DNA of 33,050 bases from an uncultured Lachnospiraceae bacterium (GTDB lineage: Bacteria; Bacillota; Clostridia; Lachnospirales; Lachnospiraceae): positions 1 to 33,050 of the forward strand of contig CAJTMC010000042.1 of the NCBI GenBank assembly GCA_910577115.1. Reading direction: 5' to 3'. Position 1 is the first letter of the stretch. The number at the start of each line of letters is the position of its first letter. Made by a program: the position numbers and the translations under genes. The notes below the pieces were generated by a model. It had not been told where the DNA came from. It saw nothing but the letters and a program-made list of their open reading frames with translations, and ran no database searches. Positions 7,812-16,419 of this stretch are shown in pieces.

Positions 7812-9023
7812 ATGCGCAATGTTTATACCGTTGCCCAGATCAACTCTTATATCAAAAATATGTTCGCTGAGGATTATATGCTGCGTTCTGTTTTTGTAAA
7901 AGGAGAAATCAGTAATTGCAAATACCATTCATCGGGGCATATCTACTTTACCCTGAAGGATGAAAAAGGAATCATAGCATGTGTTATGTTTGCCGGCAGC
8001 CGCGCCGGTCTTTCCTTTCAGCTTGAGGAAGGGCAGCAGGTCGTGGTTGGCGGTACCATTGACGTATATGAAAGAGACGGAAAATACCAACTCTATGCAA
8101 AGCAGATTACGCTGGACGGCGCGGGGGTTCTTTATGAGAAGTTTGACAGGCTGAAAAGAAAGCTTGAGGAAATGGGCATGTTTGCGCCGGAATATAAGCA
8201 GCCGATACCGCGCTACATTAAGACGCTCGGCGTTGTGACGGCGCCTACGGGTGCGGCGGTGCGGGATATCATTAACATTGCGACAAGACGCAATCCCTAT
8301 GTGCAGATTATTCTCTATCCCGCGATTGTACAAGGGGAGCACGCACCTGCAAGCGTTGTAAACGGTATTCATGCCCTCGAGCGGCTTGGCGTGGACGTGA
8401 TGATTGTAGGCAGGGGCGGCGGCTCCATAGAGGATTTGTGGGCGTTTAATGAGGAAATCGTGGCGCAGGCGGCATTTGACTGCTCCGTACCGATTATTTC
8501 GGCAGTCGGTCATGAGACGGATACCACAATTATTGATTTTGTGGCGGATTTAAGAGCGCCTACGCCTTCTGCGGCGGCGGAGCTTGCGGTGTATGATTTT
8601 GAGCTGCTTTTGGAGAAAATTGCATTATACGAAAGTACGCTGAACCATCATATGGAAAAACGCTTAGAGCTGGAAAAGACAAAGCTTGAAAATCACAGAA
8701 TCCGTTTTCAATATCTAAGTCCCGCAAATCAATTACAGCAAAAGCGGATGTACTGTATGGATTTGGAGGGGCAGCTTTCGGGACTGATGGAGAAGCACCT
8801 TATGGAAAACAGACACAGGATGGCGCTGTTTGCAGAACAGCTGAAAGGACTTTCGCCCTTGGAAAAGCTCAGTCAGGGCTATGCCTATGTGGAGAATGAA
8901 AAAGGGCAGGTTTTCAATGATATCGGGAATGCAAAGACGGGACAGGCGATTCGGGTTTATGTGAAAAACGGCGTCGCAGATGCAAAAATAACAGGTGTTA
9001 CGGAGGTAAATTATGGCGCGTGA
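7812..9023 (+). CDS. xseA: exodeoxyribonuclease VII large subunit
   Basis: The catalytic subunit of exonuclease VII degrades single-stranded DNA from both ends to oligonucleotides. The product is 403 residues. An N-terminal OB-fold covers about residues 1-100 (VYTVAQINSYIKNMF, EISNCKYHSSGHIYFTLKD). The catalytic XseA core begins around GVVTAPTGAAVRDIINIATRR and includes VGRGGGSIEDLWAFNEE, SAVGHETDTTIIDFVADLRAPTPSAAAE in two overlapping motifs, and the late LSPLEKLSQGYAYV. The gene overlaps xseB by 11 bases, which suggests coupled translation. Confidence 0.96.
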   Translation: MRNVYTVAQINSYIKNMFAEDYMLRSVFVKGEISNCKYHSSGHIYFTLKDEKGIIACVMFAGSRAGLSFQLEEGQQVVVGGTIDVYERDGKYQLYAKQITLDGAGVLYEKFDRLKRKLEEMGMFAPEYKQPIPRYIKTLGVVTAPTGAAVRDIINIATRRNPYVQIILYPAIVQGEHAPASVVNGIHALERLGVDVMIVGRGGGSIEDLWAFNEEIVAQAAFDCSVPIISAVGHETDTTIIDFVADLRAPTPSAAAELAVYDFELLLEKIALYESTLNHHMEKRLELEKTKLENHRIRFQYLSPANQLQQKRMYCMDLEGQLSGLMEKHLMENRHRMALFAEQLKGLSPLEKLSQGYAYVENEKGQVFNDIGNAKTGQAIRVYVKNGVADAKITGVTEVNYGA

Positions 9024-9219
9024 GCTGACACTTGACGAGACCTTTGAGCGGTTAGAGACAGCGATTGGGAAACTGGAACAGGAGGATATTTCACTGGAAG
9101 AGTCTTTCCGGGTTTATAAAGAGGGAATGAAATTAATCAAGTCCTGCAATGAAAAGATTGATAAGGTTGAGAAGGAAGTTTTGAAGCTGAACGGGGACGG
9201 CGGGCTGGAAGCGTTTTGA
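9013..9219 (+). CDS. xseB: exodeoxyribonuclease VII small subunit
   Basis: The 68-residue small subunit packs as helices along the XseA coiled coil. The typical signature is present: LDETFERLETAIGKLEQEDI, SLEESFRVYKEGMKLIKSCN. Its start lies inside the last codons of xseA (overlap of 11 bases), and its ribosome site (GGAGG) is also inside xseA. Its stop at 9217-9219 is close to the ispA start. Confidence 0.95.
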   Translation: MARELTLDETFERLETAIGKLEQEDISLEESFRVYKEGMKLIKSCNEKIDKVEKEVLKLNGDGGLEAF

Positions 9220-9248
9220 GCGAGCCGGTTGAGAAAGGCATGGTGCAT

Positions 9249-10148
9249 ATGAAAGAGAAAATAAAAAGCCGTACGGAGACGATTGAAAGGATTTTAAAAG
9301 CGTATCTTCCCAAAGAGGAGGAAACGCCGTCTGCTGTGGTGAAAGCGATGAATTACAGTGTGAATGCAGGCGGAAAGCGTCTTCGCCCGATGCTGATGTC
9401 CGAAACTTATCGGCTGTTTGGAGGAAGCGAAACGGTAATCGAACCATTTATGGCGGCAATCGAGATGATACATACCTACTCGCTTGTGCATGATGACCTT
9501 CCGGCAATGGATAATGATGAATACAGACGCGGAAAAAAGACCACTTGGGTGCAATACGGCGAGGCGGTGGCAATCCTTGCAGGAGATGGTCTTTTAAATT
9601 ACGCGTTTGAGACGGCGCTGAAAGCCTTTGCATGTGAGGGGGCAGACGCGCAGCGGATTGCAAGGGCGCTTTCCATTCTTGCAAATAAGGCAGGGATATA
9701 CGGCATGATTGGCGGTCAGGACGCGGATATTGCGGCGGAAGAGGCAAATGAGGCGCCAGCGCTTTCACAGCTGCTTTATATCCATGAGCATAAGACGGCG
9801 GCACTGATACAGGCGTCGATGATGATTGGTGCAGTGCTTGCCGGTGCGGACGATGCGGCGCTTTCGACAATCGAAAAAGCGGCATACGAAATCGGAATTG
9901 CCTTTCAGATACAGGACGACATTTTAGATGTCACAAGCACGTTTGAGGAGCTTGGAAAGCCGATCGGAAGCGATGAAAAAAATAATAAAACAACATATGT
10001 TACGTTAAAGGGAATCAGTGAGGCGTCACGAGAGCAAAAGGAACTGTCAGATCACGCAATCGGACTGTTGGAGTCCTTCACCAAACAGGGATTTCAAAAT
10101 GAATTTCTGACGGATTTGGTAAAAAGCCTGATTACGCGTTTGAAATAG
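9249..10148 (+). CDS. ispA: polyprenyl (farnesyl/geranyl) diphosphate synthase
   Basis: This prenyltransferase condenses IPP with DMAPP/GPP to make short-chain isoprenoid diphosphates, using precursors from the MEP pathway of which dxs, the next gene, is the first enzyme. It is 299 residues. The first Asp-rich motif is DDLPAMD (residues 82-88), and the second is DDILD beginning at Asp223. The GGKRLRPML substrate-binding segment is at 41-49. The start is set at the ATG at 9249, where AAAGG lies about 10 bases upstream. An ATG at 9240 and a TTG at 9216 are in frame but badly spaced from any ribosome site, so the start is uncertain by up to 11 residues. The chain length of the product cannot be fixed from sequence alone. 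Confidence 0.92.
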   Translation: MKEKIKSRTETIERILKAYLPKEEETPSAVVKAMNYSVNAGGKRLRPMLMSETYRLFGGSETVIEPFMAAIEMIHTYSLVHDDLPAMDNDEYRRGKKTTWVQYGEAVAILAGDGLLNYAFETALKAFACEGADAQRIARALSILANKAGIYGMIGGQDADIAAEEANEAPALSQLLYIHEHKTAALIQASMMIGAVLAGADDAALSTIEKAAYEIGIAFQIQDDILDVTSTFEELGKPIGSDEKNNKTTYVTLKGISEASREQKELSDHAIGLLESFTKQGFQNEFLTDLVKSLITRLK

Positions 10149-10165
10149 GAGGCACGAAAAGCTGC

Positions 10166-12016
10166 ATGATACTCGAGAGAATAGAAAAGGAAAATGATAT
10201 CAAGGAGATACCGCCGGAGGAGCTGGAGCTTTTGGCGGAGGAAATCAGGGAATTTCTGATTCACAAGATCAGTGTTACGGGCGGCCATCTGGGTTCTAAT
10301 CTGGGTGCGGTAGAGCTTACAATGGCGCTGCATTTAAGCCTTACCCTGCCAAAGGATAAGATTGTTTGGGATGTGGGGCACCAGTCGTATACGCATAAAA
10401 TTCTAACAGGAAGACGCGCAGGCTTTGAAAGCCTTAGAAAGTATGGCGGAATGAGTGGCTTTCCCAAACGAAAGGAGAGCGAATGTGACTGTTTTGATAC
10501 AGGGCACAGCTCTACGTCCATATCGGCAGGCTTAGGTCTTGTGAAGGCGCGGGATTTGAAAGGTGAGGATGGAACCATTGTTTCCGTCATCGGAGACGGA
10601 TCGCTTACGGGCGGAATGGCGTACGAGGCGTTGAACAATGCGGCACGTATCCGGACAAACTATATCATTGTGCTCAATGACAATAATATGTCAATCTCGG
10701 AAAATGTCGGCGGTATGTCAAAGTATCTGAACAATATCCGGACTGCGGACAAGTATCTCGATATCAAAGAGGGCGTTTACAATTCGCTCATGGATAAAAA
10801 GCTGGATTCGGTCGTGGACCGGATTCGAAGGGCGAAAAGCTCTGTGAAGCATCTTGTCATTCCCGGAATGATTTTTGAAGATATGGGGATTACCTATCTT
10901 GGACCGGTGGACGGGCACAACATCAATGCCATGCTCAAGGTGTTTCGGGAGGCAAAACGCTGCAAATCCGCAGTGCTTGTGCATGTGATTACGCAAAAGG
11001 GCAAGGGATTTGCGCCTGCGGAGCGCCACCCTGCAAGGTTTCATGGTGCGGAGCCGTTTGATGTGGAGACGGGACTTCCCTTAAAGCCAAAGACAAAGTC
11101 CAATTATACGGATGTGTTCTCGACGGTAATGTGCAAGCTTGGTGACCGAAATCCGGACATTGTGGCAATAACGGCGGCAATGCCTGACGGGACAGGGTTA
11201 AAACGGTTTAAAAATATGTATCCCGACCGCTTCTTTGATGTGGGAATTGCGGAAGAACATGCGGTTACGTTCGCGGCAGGCCTTGCGGCGGGCGGAATGA
11301 AGCCTGTGGTGGCGATTTATTCCTCCTTTTTGCAGCGGGCTTATGACCAAATCCTGCACGACGTCTGTATTCAAAACCTTCCGGTCGTGTTTGCCATAGA
11401 CCGGGCAGGTCTTGTGGGAAGCGACGGTGAGACGCATCAGGGGATTTTTGATTTGTCCTATCTCTCTTCCATACCAAATATGCATATCATGGCACCGAAA
11501 AATAAGTGGGAGCTGTCCGATATGCTCAAATTTGCGGTAAGCTTTAACGGCCCGATTGCACTGCGGTATCCGCGGGGGGAAGCGTATGACGGATTAAAAG
11601 AATTTCGGGAGCCGATTGTGTTTGGAAAAGCGGAGTGGCTGTTAAATGACAGGCAGGTCGTGCTGATTGCGGTTGGCAGTATGGTGAAAACGGCGCTTAG
11701 CGTGCGCAGCGCGCTTGCAAAGCAAGGATATGGGTGCAGTATTGTCAATGCGCGTTTTGTAAAGCCGATTGATACGCAGATGATAGATGAGGCGCAAAAA
11801 AAACATGAGCTGATTGTCACGATGGAAGAGAATGTGGCGAGCGGCGGATTTGGGGAAAAGGTGCGTGATTATCTTGGAACGGCTCAGGGCAGTGTAAAGC
11901 TTTTGAACATTACAATTCCCGATGAGTATGTAGAGCATGGAAACGTGGAGATTCTGCGTAAGGAAGTGGGAATTGATACGGAGACGATTGTAGGCAGAAT
12001 TATTGAATTATTATGA
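10166..12016 (+). CDS. dxs: 1-deoxy-D-xylulose-5-phosphate synthase
   Basis: Thiamine-diphosphate enzyme that joins pyruvate and glyceraldehyde 3-phosphate, the entry step of the MEP isoprenoid pathway. It is 616 residues, standard length. The N-terminal ThDP domain shows GHLGSNLGAVELTMALH, DVGHQSYTHKILTGR and the GDGSLTGGMAYEALNNAA to NDNNMSIS motif. The transketolase-like middle domain has FDVGIAEEHAVTFAAGLA, and YRPRGE-type sequence appears as ALRYPRGEAYDG. The C-terminal domain ends in VEHGNVEILRKEVGID. AGGAGG lies 13 bases before the ATG. It is 17 bases downstream of ispA. Confidence 0.97.
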   Translation: MILERIEKENDIKEIPPEELELLAEEIREFLIHKISVTGGHLGSNLGAVELTMALHLSLTLPKDKIVWDVGHQSYTHKILTGRRAGFESLRKYGGMSGFPKRKESECDCFDTGHSSTSISAGLGLVKARDLKGEDGTIVSVIGDGSLTGGMAYEALNNAARIRTNYIIVLNDNNMSISENVGGMSKYLNNIRTADKYLDIKEGVYNSLMDKKLDSVVDRIRRAKSSVKHLVIPGMIFEDMGITYLGPVDGHNINAMLKVFREAKRCKSAVLVHVITQKGKGFAPAERHPARFHGAEPFDVETGLPLKPKTKSNYTDVFSTVMCKLGDRNPDIVAITAAMPDGTGLKRFKNMYPDRFFDVGIAEEHAVTFAAGLAAGGMKPVVAIYSSFLQRAYDQILHDVCIQNLPVVFAIDRAGLVGSDGETHQGIFDLSYLSSIPNMHIMAPKNKWELSDMLKFAVSFNGPIALRYPRGEAYDGLKEFREPIVFGKAEWLLNDRQVVLIAVGSMVKTALSVRSALAKQGYGCSIVNARFVKPIDTQMIDEAQKKHELIVTMEENVASGGFGEKVRDYLGTAQGSVKLLNITIPDEYVEHGNVEILRKEVGIDTETIVGRIIELL

Positions 12017-12052
12017 AATTTGCAGGCAGGGGAAGGAGTTTGTTGATACAAA

Positions 12053-12892
12053 ATGAAGGAACGCTTGGACGTGCTGCTTGTAAAGCAGGGCTTTGCACCA
12101 TCGCGGGAAAAGGCAAAAGCGATTATCATGTCCGGAACGGTATATGTGAATGACCAAAAGGAGGACAAGGCAGGCTCTATGTTTGACGAGGCGAAGGCGT
12201 CAATCGAGGTGCGGGGGAATACGCTCAAGTACGTAAGCCGCGGCGGATTGAAGTTAGAGAAGGCAATTATGCAGTTTGACATTGCGCTTTCGGGAAAAGT
12301 CTGCATGGATATCGGCGCTTCGACGGGAGGCTTTACGGACTGTATGCTGCAAAACGGGGCGGCGAAAGTATATTCGATTGATGTAGGACATGGGCAGCTG
12401 GATTGGAAGCTTCGCAATGATGCGCGTGTCGTCTGTATGGAAAAGACAAACTTCCGTTACATACAACCCGAAGATATAGATGAAACCGCCGATTTTGCAT
12501 CGGTTGATGTGTCGTTTATCTCACTGGATAAAATATTAGATCCGGCGTATCGGCTTTTAGCGTCTGATGCGCAGATGGTATGCCTGATTAAACCCCAGTT
12601 TGAGGCAGGCAGGGAGAAGGTTGGAAAAAAGGGCGTCGTAAGGGAGCCGAAGGTACATGTGGAAGTGATTGAAACGGTGCTGGCATTTACGATTGCGAAA
12701 GGGTTTAGGCTTTTACATTTGGATTTTTCACCGATTCGGGGGCCGGAGGGAAATATTGAATATTTGATGCATATTGATAAGAACAGGCCGGTGGCGGAGG
12801 AATTTGACGCCGTAGCATTTGTTAACGAAAATTATGCCGATTTAATAAAAAATACTGTTGAAAATGCACATAAAACACTGGATATTTCGTGA
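12053..12892 (+). CDS. tlyA: TlyA-family rRNA 2'-O-methyltransferase
   Basis: A 279-residue protein with an N-terminal S4 RNA-binding domain (ERLDVLLVKQGFAPSREKAK, about residues 2-60) and a C-terminal FtsJ/RrmJ-type methyltransferase domain with the SAM motif CMDIGASTGGFTDCMLQNGA and SIDVGHGQLDWKLR. Members methylate cytidine 2'-OH in 16S/23S rRNA; some were first described as hemolysins, a label now considered misleading. AAGGAG is about 13 bases before the ATG. It lies in the usual clostridial order after dxs. Confidence 0.93.
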   Translation: MKERLDVLLVKQGFAPSREKAKAIIMSGTVYVNDQKEDKAGSMFDEAKASIEVRGNTLKYVSRGGLKLEKAIMQFDIALSGKVCMDIGASTGGFTDCMLQNGAAKVYSIDVGHGQLDWKLRNDARVVCMEKTNFRYIQPEDIDETADFASVDVSFISLDKILDPAYRLLASDAQMVCLIKPQFEAGREKVGKKGVVREPKVHVEVIETVLAFTIAKGFRLLHLDFSPIRGPEGNIEYLMHIDKNRPVAEEFDAVAFVNENYADLIKNTVENAHKTLDIS

Positions 12893-12897
12893 AAAAC

Positions 12898-12926
12898 TGG
12901 ATACAAAGGAAGATTTATGTTATACT
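12898..12926 (+). promoter_or_regulatory. putative promoter for nadK-argR-recN
   Basis: TGGATA (12898-12903) and an extended -10, TGT-TATACT (12918-12926), are spaced 17. Transcription would start near 12933, upstream of a set of tandem palindromes, leaving a leader of about 120 bases before nadK. Confidence 0.55.
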
Positions 12927-12979
12927 GTCCACGAAGGCAGTGCGCAGGGCAAGGCCCATAAAGAATGCCGCTGCAGATA

Positions 12980-13038
12980 TGTCGATATGACAATATTTGT
13001 CATGACAATATTTGTCATGGAATATTCGTCATGACAGG
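12980..13038 (+). promoter_or_regulatory. tandem palindromic operator-like array before nadK
   Basis: TGACAATATTTGTCA occurs twice back to back (12988-13002 and 13003-13017). It is followed by the degenerate unit TGGAATATTCGTCA (13018-13031) and the half unit TGACAGG (13032-13038); TGTC at 12980-12983 also forms a dyad with the first unit. Each full unit is itself a near-perfect palindrome, and the junction TTGTCATGACAA is a perfect 12-bp one. The array ends 17 bases before the nadK start. It could bind a dimeric regulator several times over, or fold in the mRNA leader. Confidence 0.65.
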
Positions 13039-13055
13039 ATTATATGGGAGCAAAA

Positions 13056-13868
13056 ATGAAAACATTTTATATTTATACGAATACATTGAAAGACCCGACA
13101 GGAGAGCACACGAAGCATATACGCGATTATCTGAACTTAAAAGGGTGTATTGTAAGCGACAGGCTGGACAGGACAGTGGAAGGGATGCTGGTGCTTGGCG
13201 GGGACGGTACGATGCTGAGAGCGGCAAAGGAATACGTGGGAAGCCATGTTCCGATGATTGGCGTGAATTTAGGTACGCTTGGATACCTTGCGGAGGTTGA
13301 GTGGGAGGAGCTTGAAAATGCGCTTGACGGTCTGATCAGCGGTCAGTATGAGATTGAGTCACGCATGATGCTCAGCGGCATTCCCGTCGTATCGGGCGAG
13401 AGCATGATGCCGCAGACGGCATTAAACGATATTGTTATCAGCAGAAAAGGCGCTCTGCATGTTATTAACTTTAATATTTATGTAAACGGGCGGCTTTTGA
13501 GTACATATAGTGCGGACGGTATGATTATATCAACGCCAACGGGTTCGACGGCATACAATCTTTCCGCAGGAGGGCCGATTGTGGAGCCGCGCGCGCGTCT
13601 GATTATGATGACGCCGGTATGCTCGCATACGCTGGTCAATAACAGGACCATTATTCTCTCCGAGGAGGACGTCATTGACATTGAAATCGGAAGATATAAG
13701 CCCGGCGAAAAGCAGGAGGTTGACGCAAGCTTCGATGGAAGATGTCCCGTAAACCTCAACGAGGGCGATAAAATAAGGATTATCCGCTCGGATAAGTTTA
13801 CCAAGATTATCAAGCTGAGTGATGTCAGCTTCCTTGATATTATGCATAACAAGATGAGAATTTTTTAG
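13056..13868 (+). CDS. nadK: NAD kinase
   Basis: Phosphorylates NAD to NADP using ATP or polyphosphate. It is 270 residues. Family motifs are LVLGGDGTMLRAAKEY (GGDG at residues 48-51), IGVNLGTLGYLAEVE, and STPTGSTAYNLSAGGPIVEP. The start is at the ATG at 13056 with GGGAG 5 bases upstream; an in-frame ATG at 13044 would place the ribosome site inside the gene. argR follows after 24 bases. The leader carries the tandem palindromes annotated separately. Confidence 0.95.
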   Translation: MKTFYIYTNTLKDPTGEHTKHIRDYLNLKGCIVSDRLDRTVEGMLVLGGDGTMLRAAKEYVGSHVPMIGVNLGTLGYLAEVEWEELENALDGLISGQYEIESRMMLSGIPVVSGESMMPQTALNDIVISRKGALHVINFNIYVNGRLLSTYSADGMIISTPTGSTAYNLSAGGPIVEPRARLIMMTPVCSHTLVNNRTIILSEEDVIDIEIGRYKPGEKQEVDASFDGRCPVNLNEGDKIRIIRSDKFTKIIKLSDVSFLDIMHNKMRIF

Positions 13869-13892
13869 TGTGGCAGGTAAGGGGATTTCTTG

Positions 13893-14345
13893 ATGAAAAG
13901 GGAACGGCATGAGGTGGTAGTGGACCTCATAAATAAGTATGATATTGAAACGCAGGAGGAGCTTGCGGCTTATTTGCGGCAGGAAGGCTTTGATGTTACA
14001 CAGGCAACAGTTTCAAGGGATATCAGGGAGTTAAATCTGTCCAAGATTTCTGCAGGGAACGGGCGGCAAAAATATATTATCCTGTCAAATGACGATACCG
14101 GATTAGGAGACAAATACATTCGTGTGCTGCGCGACGGCTTTTTATCCATGAATATGGCGCAGAATATTCTTGTGATTAAGACGGTGCAGGGAATGGCAAT
14201 GGCAGTGGCGGCGGCAGTCGATGCGATGAAGCTGCCCGAGATTGTCGGGTGTATTGCGGGTGATGACACTATAATGGCGGCAATCAGGACGGTTGAGGAT
14301 ACGAAGGCAGTTATGCAGAAATTGGAGGATATCATAAGGGGTTAA
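13893..14345 (+). CDS. argR: arginine repressor
   Basis: A hexameric, arginine-responsive DNA-binding regulator of arginine metabolism. It is 150 residues. The N-terminal winged helix spans about residues 1-70 (YDIETQEELAAYLRQEGFDV, TQATVSRDIRELNLSKI), and the C-terminal oligomerisation and arginine-binding domain carries EIVGCIAGDDTIMAAIRT. The start is the ATG at 13893 with AAGGGG 8 bases upstream; the TTG directly before it is in frame but less likely. The position between nadK and recN is conserved in many Firmicutes. Confidence 0.95.
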   Translation: MKRERHEVVVDLINKYDIETQEELAAYLRQEGFDVTQATVSRDIRELNLSKISAGNGRQKYIILSNDDTGLGDKYIRVLRDGFLSMNMAQNILVIKTVQGMAMAVAAAVDAMKLPEIVGCIAGDDTIMAAIRTVEDTKAVMQKLEDIIRG

Positions 14346-14402
14346 AATGAAAAATCAGAGGTTTTCATTAGCAAATTTGTGATATAGGAGAATAAAAACG
14401 AT

Positions 14403-16088
14403 ATGTTAGTAAGCTTACATGTGAAAAATCTGGCTCTGATTACGGAGACGGAGGTTCATTTTAAAGAAGGATTAAATATTTTAAGTGGAGAGACAGGAGC
14501 CGGTAAATCAATTATTATCGGCTCCATTAATCTTGCGCTTGGTGCAAAGGCAGACAAGGATTTGATCCGAAACGGTGCGGAATATGCGCTGGTGGAGCTG
14601 GTTTTTCAGGCGGAGGATGAGGAAATGCTTGATGCGCTCAAGGCGCTTGAAATTCCGGTGGAGGACGACGGGCTTGTGATTATTCAAAGGAGGATACAGC
14701 CCAACCGAAGCACGTTTAAAATTTGCGGCGAGACGGCGGTGCAAAAGCAGATTAAGGCTGTGAGTGCGCTTTTGATTGACATTCATGGGCAGCATGAGAA
14801 TCAGTCGCTTTTATATAAAAAGAACCACATGGAAATTTTGGACGCTTTTGCGGGGGAAGCGCTTTTGCAGGTAAAGGAAGCGCTAAGTGCAGATTATAAT
14901 GCGTATATGCAGATGAAACGTGAGTTAGGCGGACTTAACACAGACGAGGGGGAGCGGGCAAAGGAGCTTTCGCTTGCAGAATTTGAGTACAATGAGATTG
15001 AGGAGGCAGCGCTTCGGGAGGGCGAGGACGAGGAGCTTGAGGCGCTTTACCGAAAGATGTCAAACAGCCGGCAGATTGTGGAGGCGGCTGGCAGGGCATA
15101 TCAGCTTACGGGGAATGCAGAGCAGTCGGCGGCGGACATGGTAGGACATGCGGTGCGCGATTTGAGAAGTGTTGAAGGGTATGACGAGAAGGCAAAAGCG
15201 CTTGCGGATGAGCTGGAAAACATTGACGTGCTCTTAAACGATTTTAACCGCGGCATTGCGGAGTATATATCGGATATGGAGTTTGACGCGCAGGCCTTTG
15301 CGGATACGGAAGAGCGGTTAAATACGCTGAATCGCCTGAAATTAAAATATGGGGGCAGCATTGCGCGTGTGACTGCTTATCAGGCAGAGCTTGCCGGAAA
15401 AATTGAGAAGCTTCAAAATGCAGATGCGTACAAGGCGGAGCTTGAGGAAAGGCTTGCCGGAAAGCAGGCAGAGCTTGAGACGCTGTGCGCAAAGGCGTCT
15501 GATATTCGGTCTAAGGAGGCAAAACGCCTTGAAAAGGAGATGACCGATGCGCTGACGGATTTGAATTTCCTTGACGTGCAGTATGAGATTCAGGTGAGAG
15601 GGCAGCAGGAATTGTCAGCGTCGGGGTATGACGATGTGGAGTTTATGATTTCCACAAACCCTGGGGAGCCGCTCAAAAGTCTGGGAAACGTGGCGAGCGG
15701 CGGCGAGCTTTCGCGTATTATGCTTGCGCTCAAGACGGTGCTTGCTTCAAGGGATAAAATCCCAACAATGATTTTTGACGAGATTGACGCCGGCATCAGC
15801 GGTAAGACGGCATGGAAGGTATCGGAAAAGCTTGGGCGGATTTCGCGCAGCCATCAGGTGATTTGTATTACGCACCTTCCGCAGATTGCGGCGATGGCGG
15901 ATACACATTTTATGATTGCAAAACAGGTGATCGACAACGCGACCGTAACCGATATCAATAAGATGAGCGAGTCGCAGACGGTGGACGAGCTTGCAAGAAT
16001 GCTGGGCAGCGATGAACTGACGGATACCGTACGGGAGAACGCGCGGGAACTGATACGCAGTGCAAAAGCGAAGAAGCAGGAATTTTAG
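14403..16088 (+). CDS. recN: DNA repair protein RecN
   Basis: An SMC-like ATPase involved in double-strand-break repair. It is 561 residues. Walker A is GETGAGKS (residues 29-36). A long coiled-coil middle (roughly 150-370) is rich in Glu, Lys, Ala and Leu. The C-terminal ATPase half has the ABC signature VASGGELSRIMLALK, Walker B TMIFDEIDAGISG and the switch region VICITHLPQIAAMAD. GGAG is about 13 bases upstream of the ATG. In many Firmicutes recN is followed directly by spoIVB and spo0A; here about 6 kb of other genes lie between recN and spoIVB. Confidence 0.96.
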   Translation: MLVSLHVKNLALITETEVHFKEGLNILSGETGAGKSIIIGSINLALGAKADKDLIRNGAEYALVELVFQAEDEEMLDALKALEIPVEDDGLVIIQRRIQPNRSTFKICGETAVQKQIKAVSALLIDIHGQHENQSLLYKKNHMEILDAFAGEALLQVKEALSADYNAYMQMKRELGGLNTDEGERAKELSLAEFEYNEIEEAALREGEDEELEALYRKMSNSRQIVEAAGRAYQLTGNAEQSAADMVGHAVRDLRSVEGYDEKAKALADELENIDVLLNDFNRGIAEYISDMEFDAQAFADTEERLNTLNRLKLKYGGSIARVTAYQAELAGKIEKLQNADAYKAELEERLAGKQAELETLCAKASDIRSKEAKRLEKEMTDALTDLNFLDVQYEIQVRGQQELSASGYDDVEFMISTNPGEPLKSLGNVASGGELSRIMLALKTVLASRDKIPTMIFDEIDAGISGKTAWKVSEKLGRISRSHQVICITHLPQIAAMADTHFMIAKQVIDNATVTDINKMSESQTVDELARMLGSDELTDTVRENARELIRSAKAKKQEF

Positions 16089-16098
16089 CCATAATATA

Positions 16099-16127
16099 TA
16101 GATATCACAATTAATTTATGATATACT
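16099..16127 (+). promoter_or_regulatory. putative promoter of the 59-residue gene
   Basis: TAGATA (16099-16104) and an extended -10, TGA-TATACT (16119-16127), are spaced 17. Transcription would begin near 16134, about 40 bases before the start codon. Confidence 0.55.
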
Positions 16128-16174
16128 AAAGGCATCAGAAGGCACTTTTCTTTTCAATAAAGGGGGTGAACAGT

Positions 16175-16354
16175 ATGCCAGTCAATGAAAAAGAATACAA
16201 TGGCAATCTTTTCGATCAGCTAACAATTTTAGATGATTTACAGGAAGTTGCAGAAAAAGAGCAAGCGGAGGAAACCCTAAAGGTGATAGCGAAAAAACGA
16301 AAACAGATAGAGCGAAAGTTATATCAAAAACCACCGCTTGTAAATAATGATTGA
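16175..16354 (+). CDS. small charged protein of unknown function (59 aa)
   Basis: The ATG at 16175 is preceded by a very strong ribosome site (AAAGGGGGTGA, about 5 bases away). A GTG at 16166 is in frame but overlaps that site. The product begins MPVNEKEYNGNLFDQL, continues as a Glu/Lys-rich helix (LQEVAEKEQAEETLKVIAKK) and ends in a basic segment and PPLVNND. It has no signal peptide, membrane segment, cysteine or recognised motif, and I do not know the family. It is bounded by its own extended -10 promoter and a strong hairpin terminator, so it looks like an independent transcription unit, not noise. Confidence 0.7.
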   Translation: MPVNEKEYNGNLFDQLTILDDLQEVAEKEQAEETLKVIAKKRKQIERKLYQKPPLVNND

Positions 16355-16361
16355 TCATATA

Positions 16362-16391
16362 AAAAGGGTGTCAGGAAATTGACACCCTTTT
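16362..16391. terminator. bidirectional intrinsic terminator
   Basis: AAAAGGGTGTCA (16362-16373) pairs over 12 bases with TGACACCCTTTT (16380-16391) around a 6-base loop. The A-run and T-run make it work in either direction: for the 59-residue gene on the + strand and for the secreted protein on the minus strand. Confidence 0.9.
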
Positions 16392-16419
16392 CTTAAATTA
16401 TTCTGTTGCATTTAAAATC

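Noticed and set aside
7929..8513. A 194-residue minus-strand frame inside xseA
   Set aside because: Antisense shadow of xseA, with no ribosome site and unnatural composition.
12988..13031. Standard ARG boxes upstream of nadK-argR
   Set aside because: The half-site is TGACAA and not TGAAT, and the unit length is 15, so it does not match the known ARG box closely enough to call.
13202..13300. A + frame in another phase extending from 12965 into nadK
   Set aside because: It overlaps the tandem palindromes and the clear nadK frame; composition is shadow-like.
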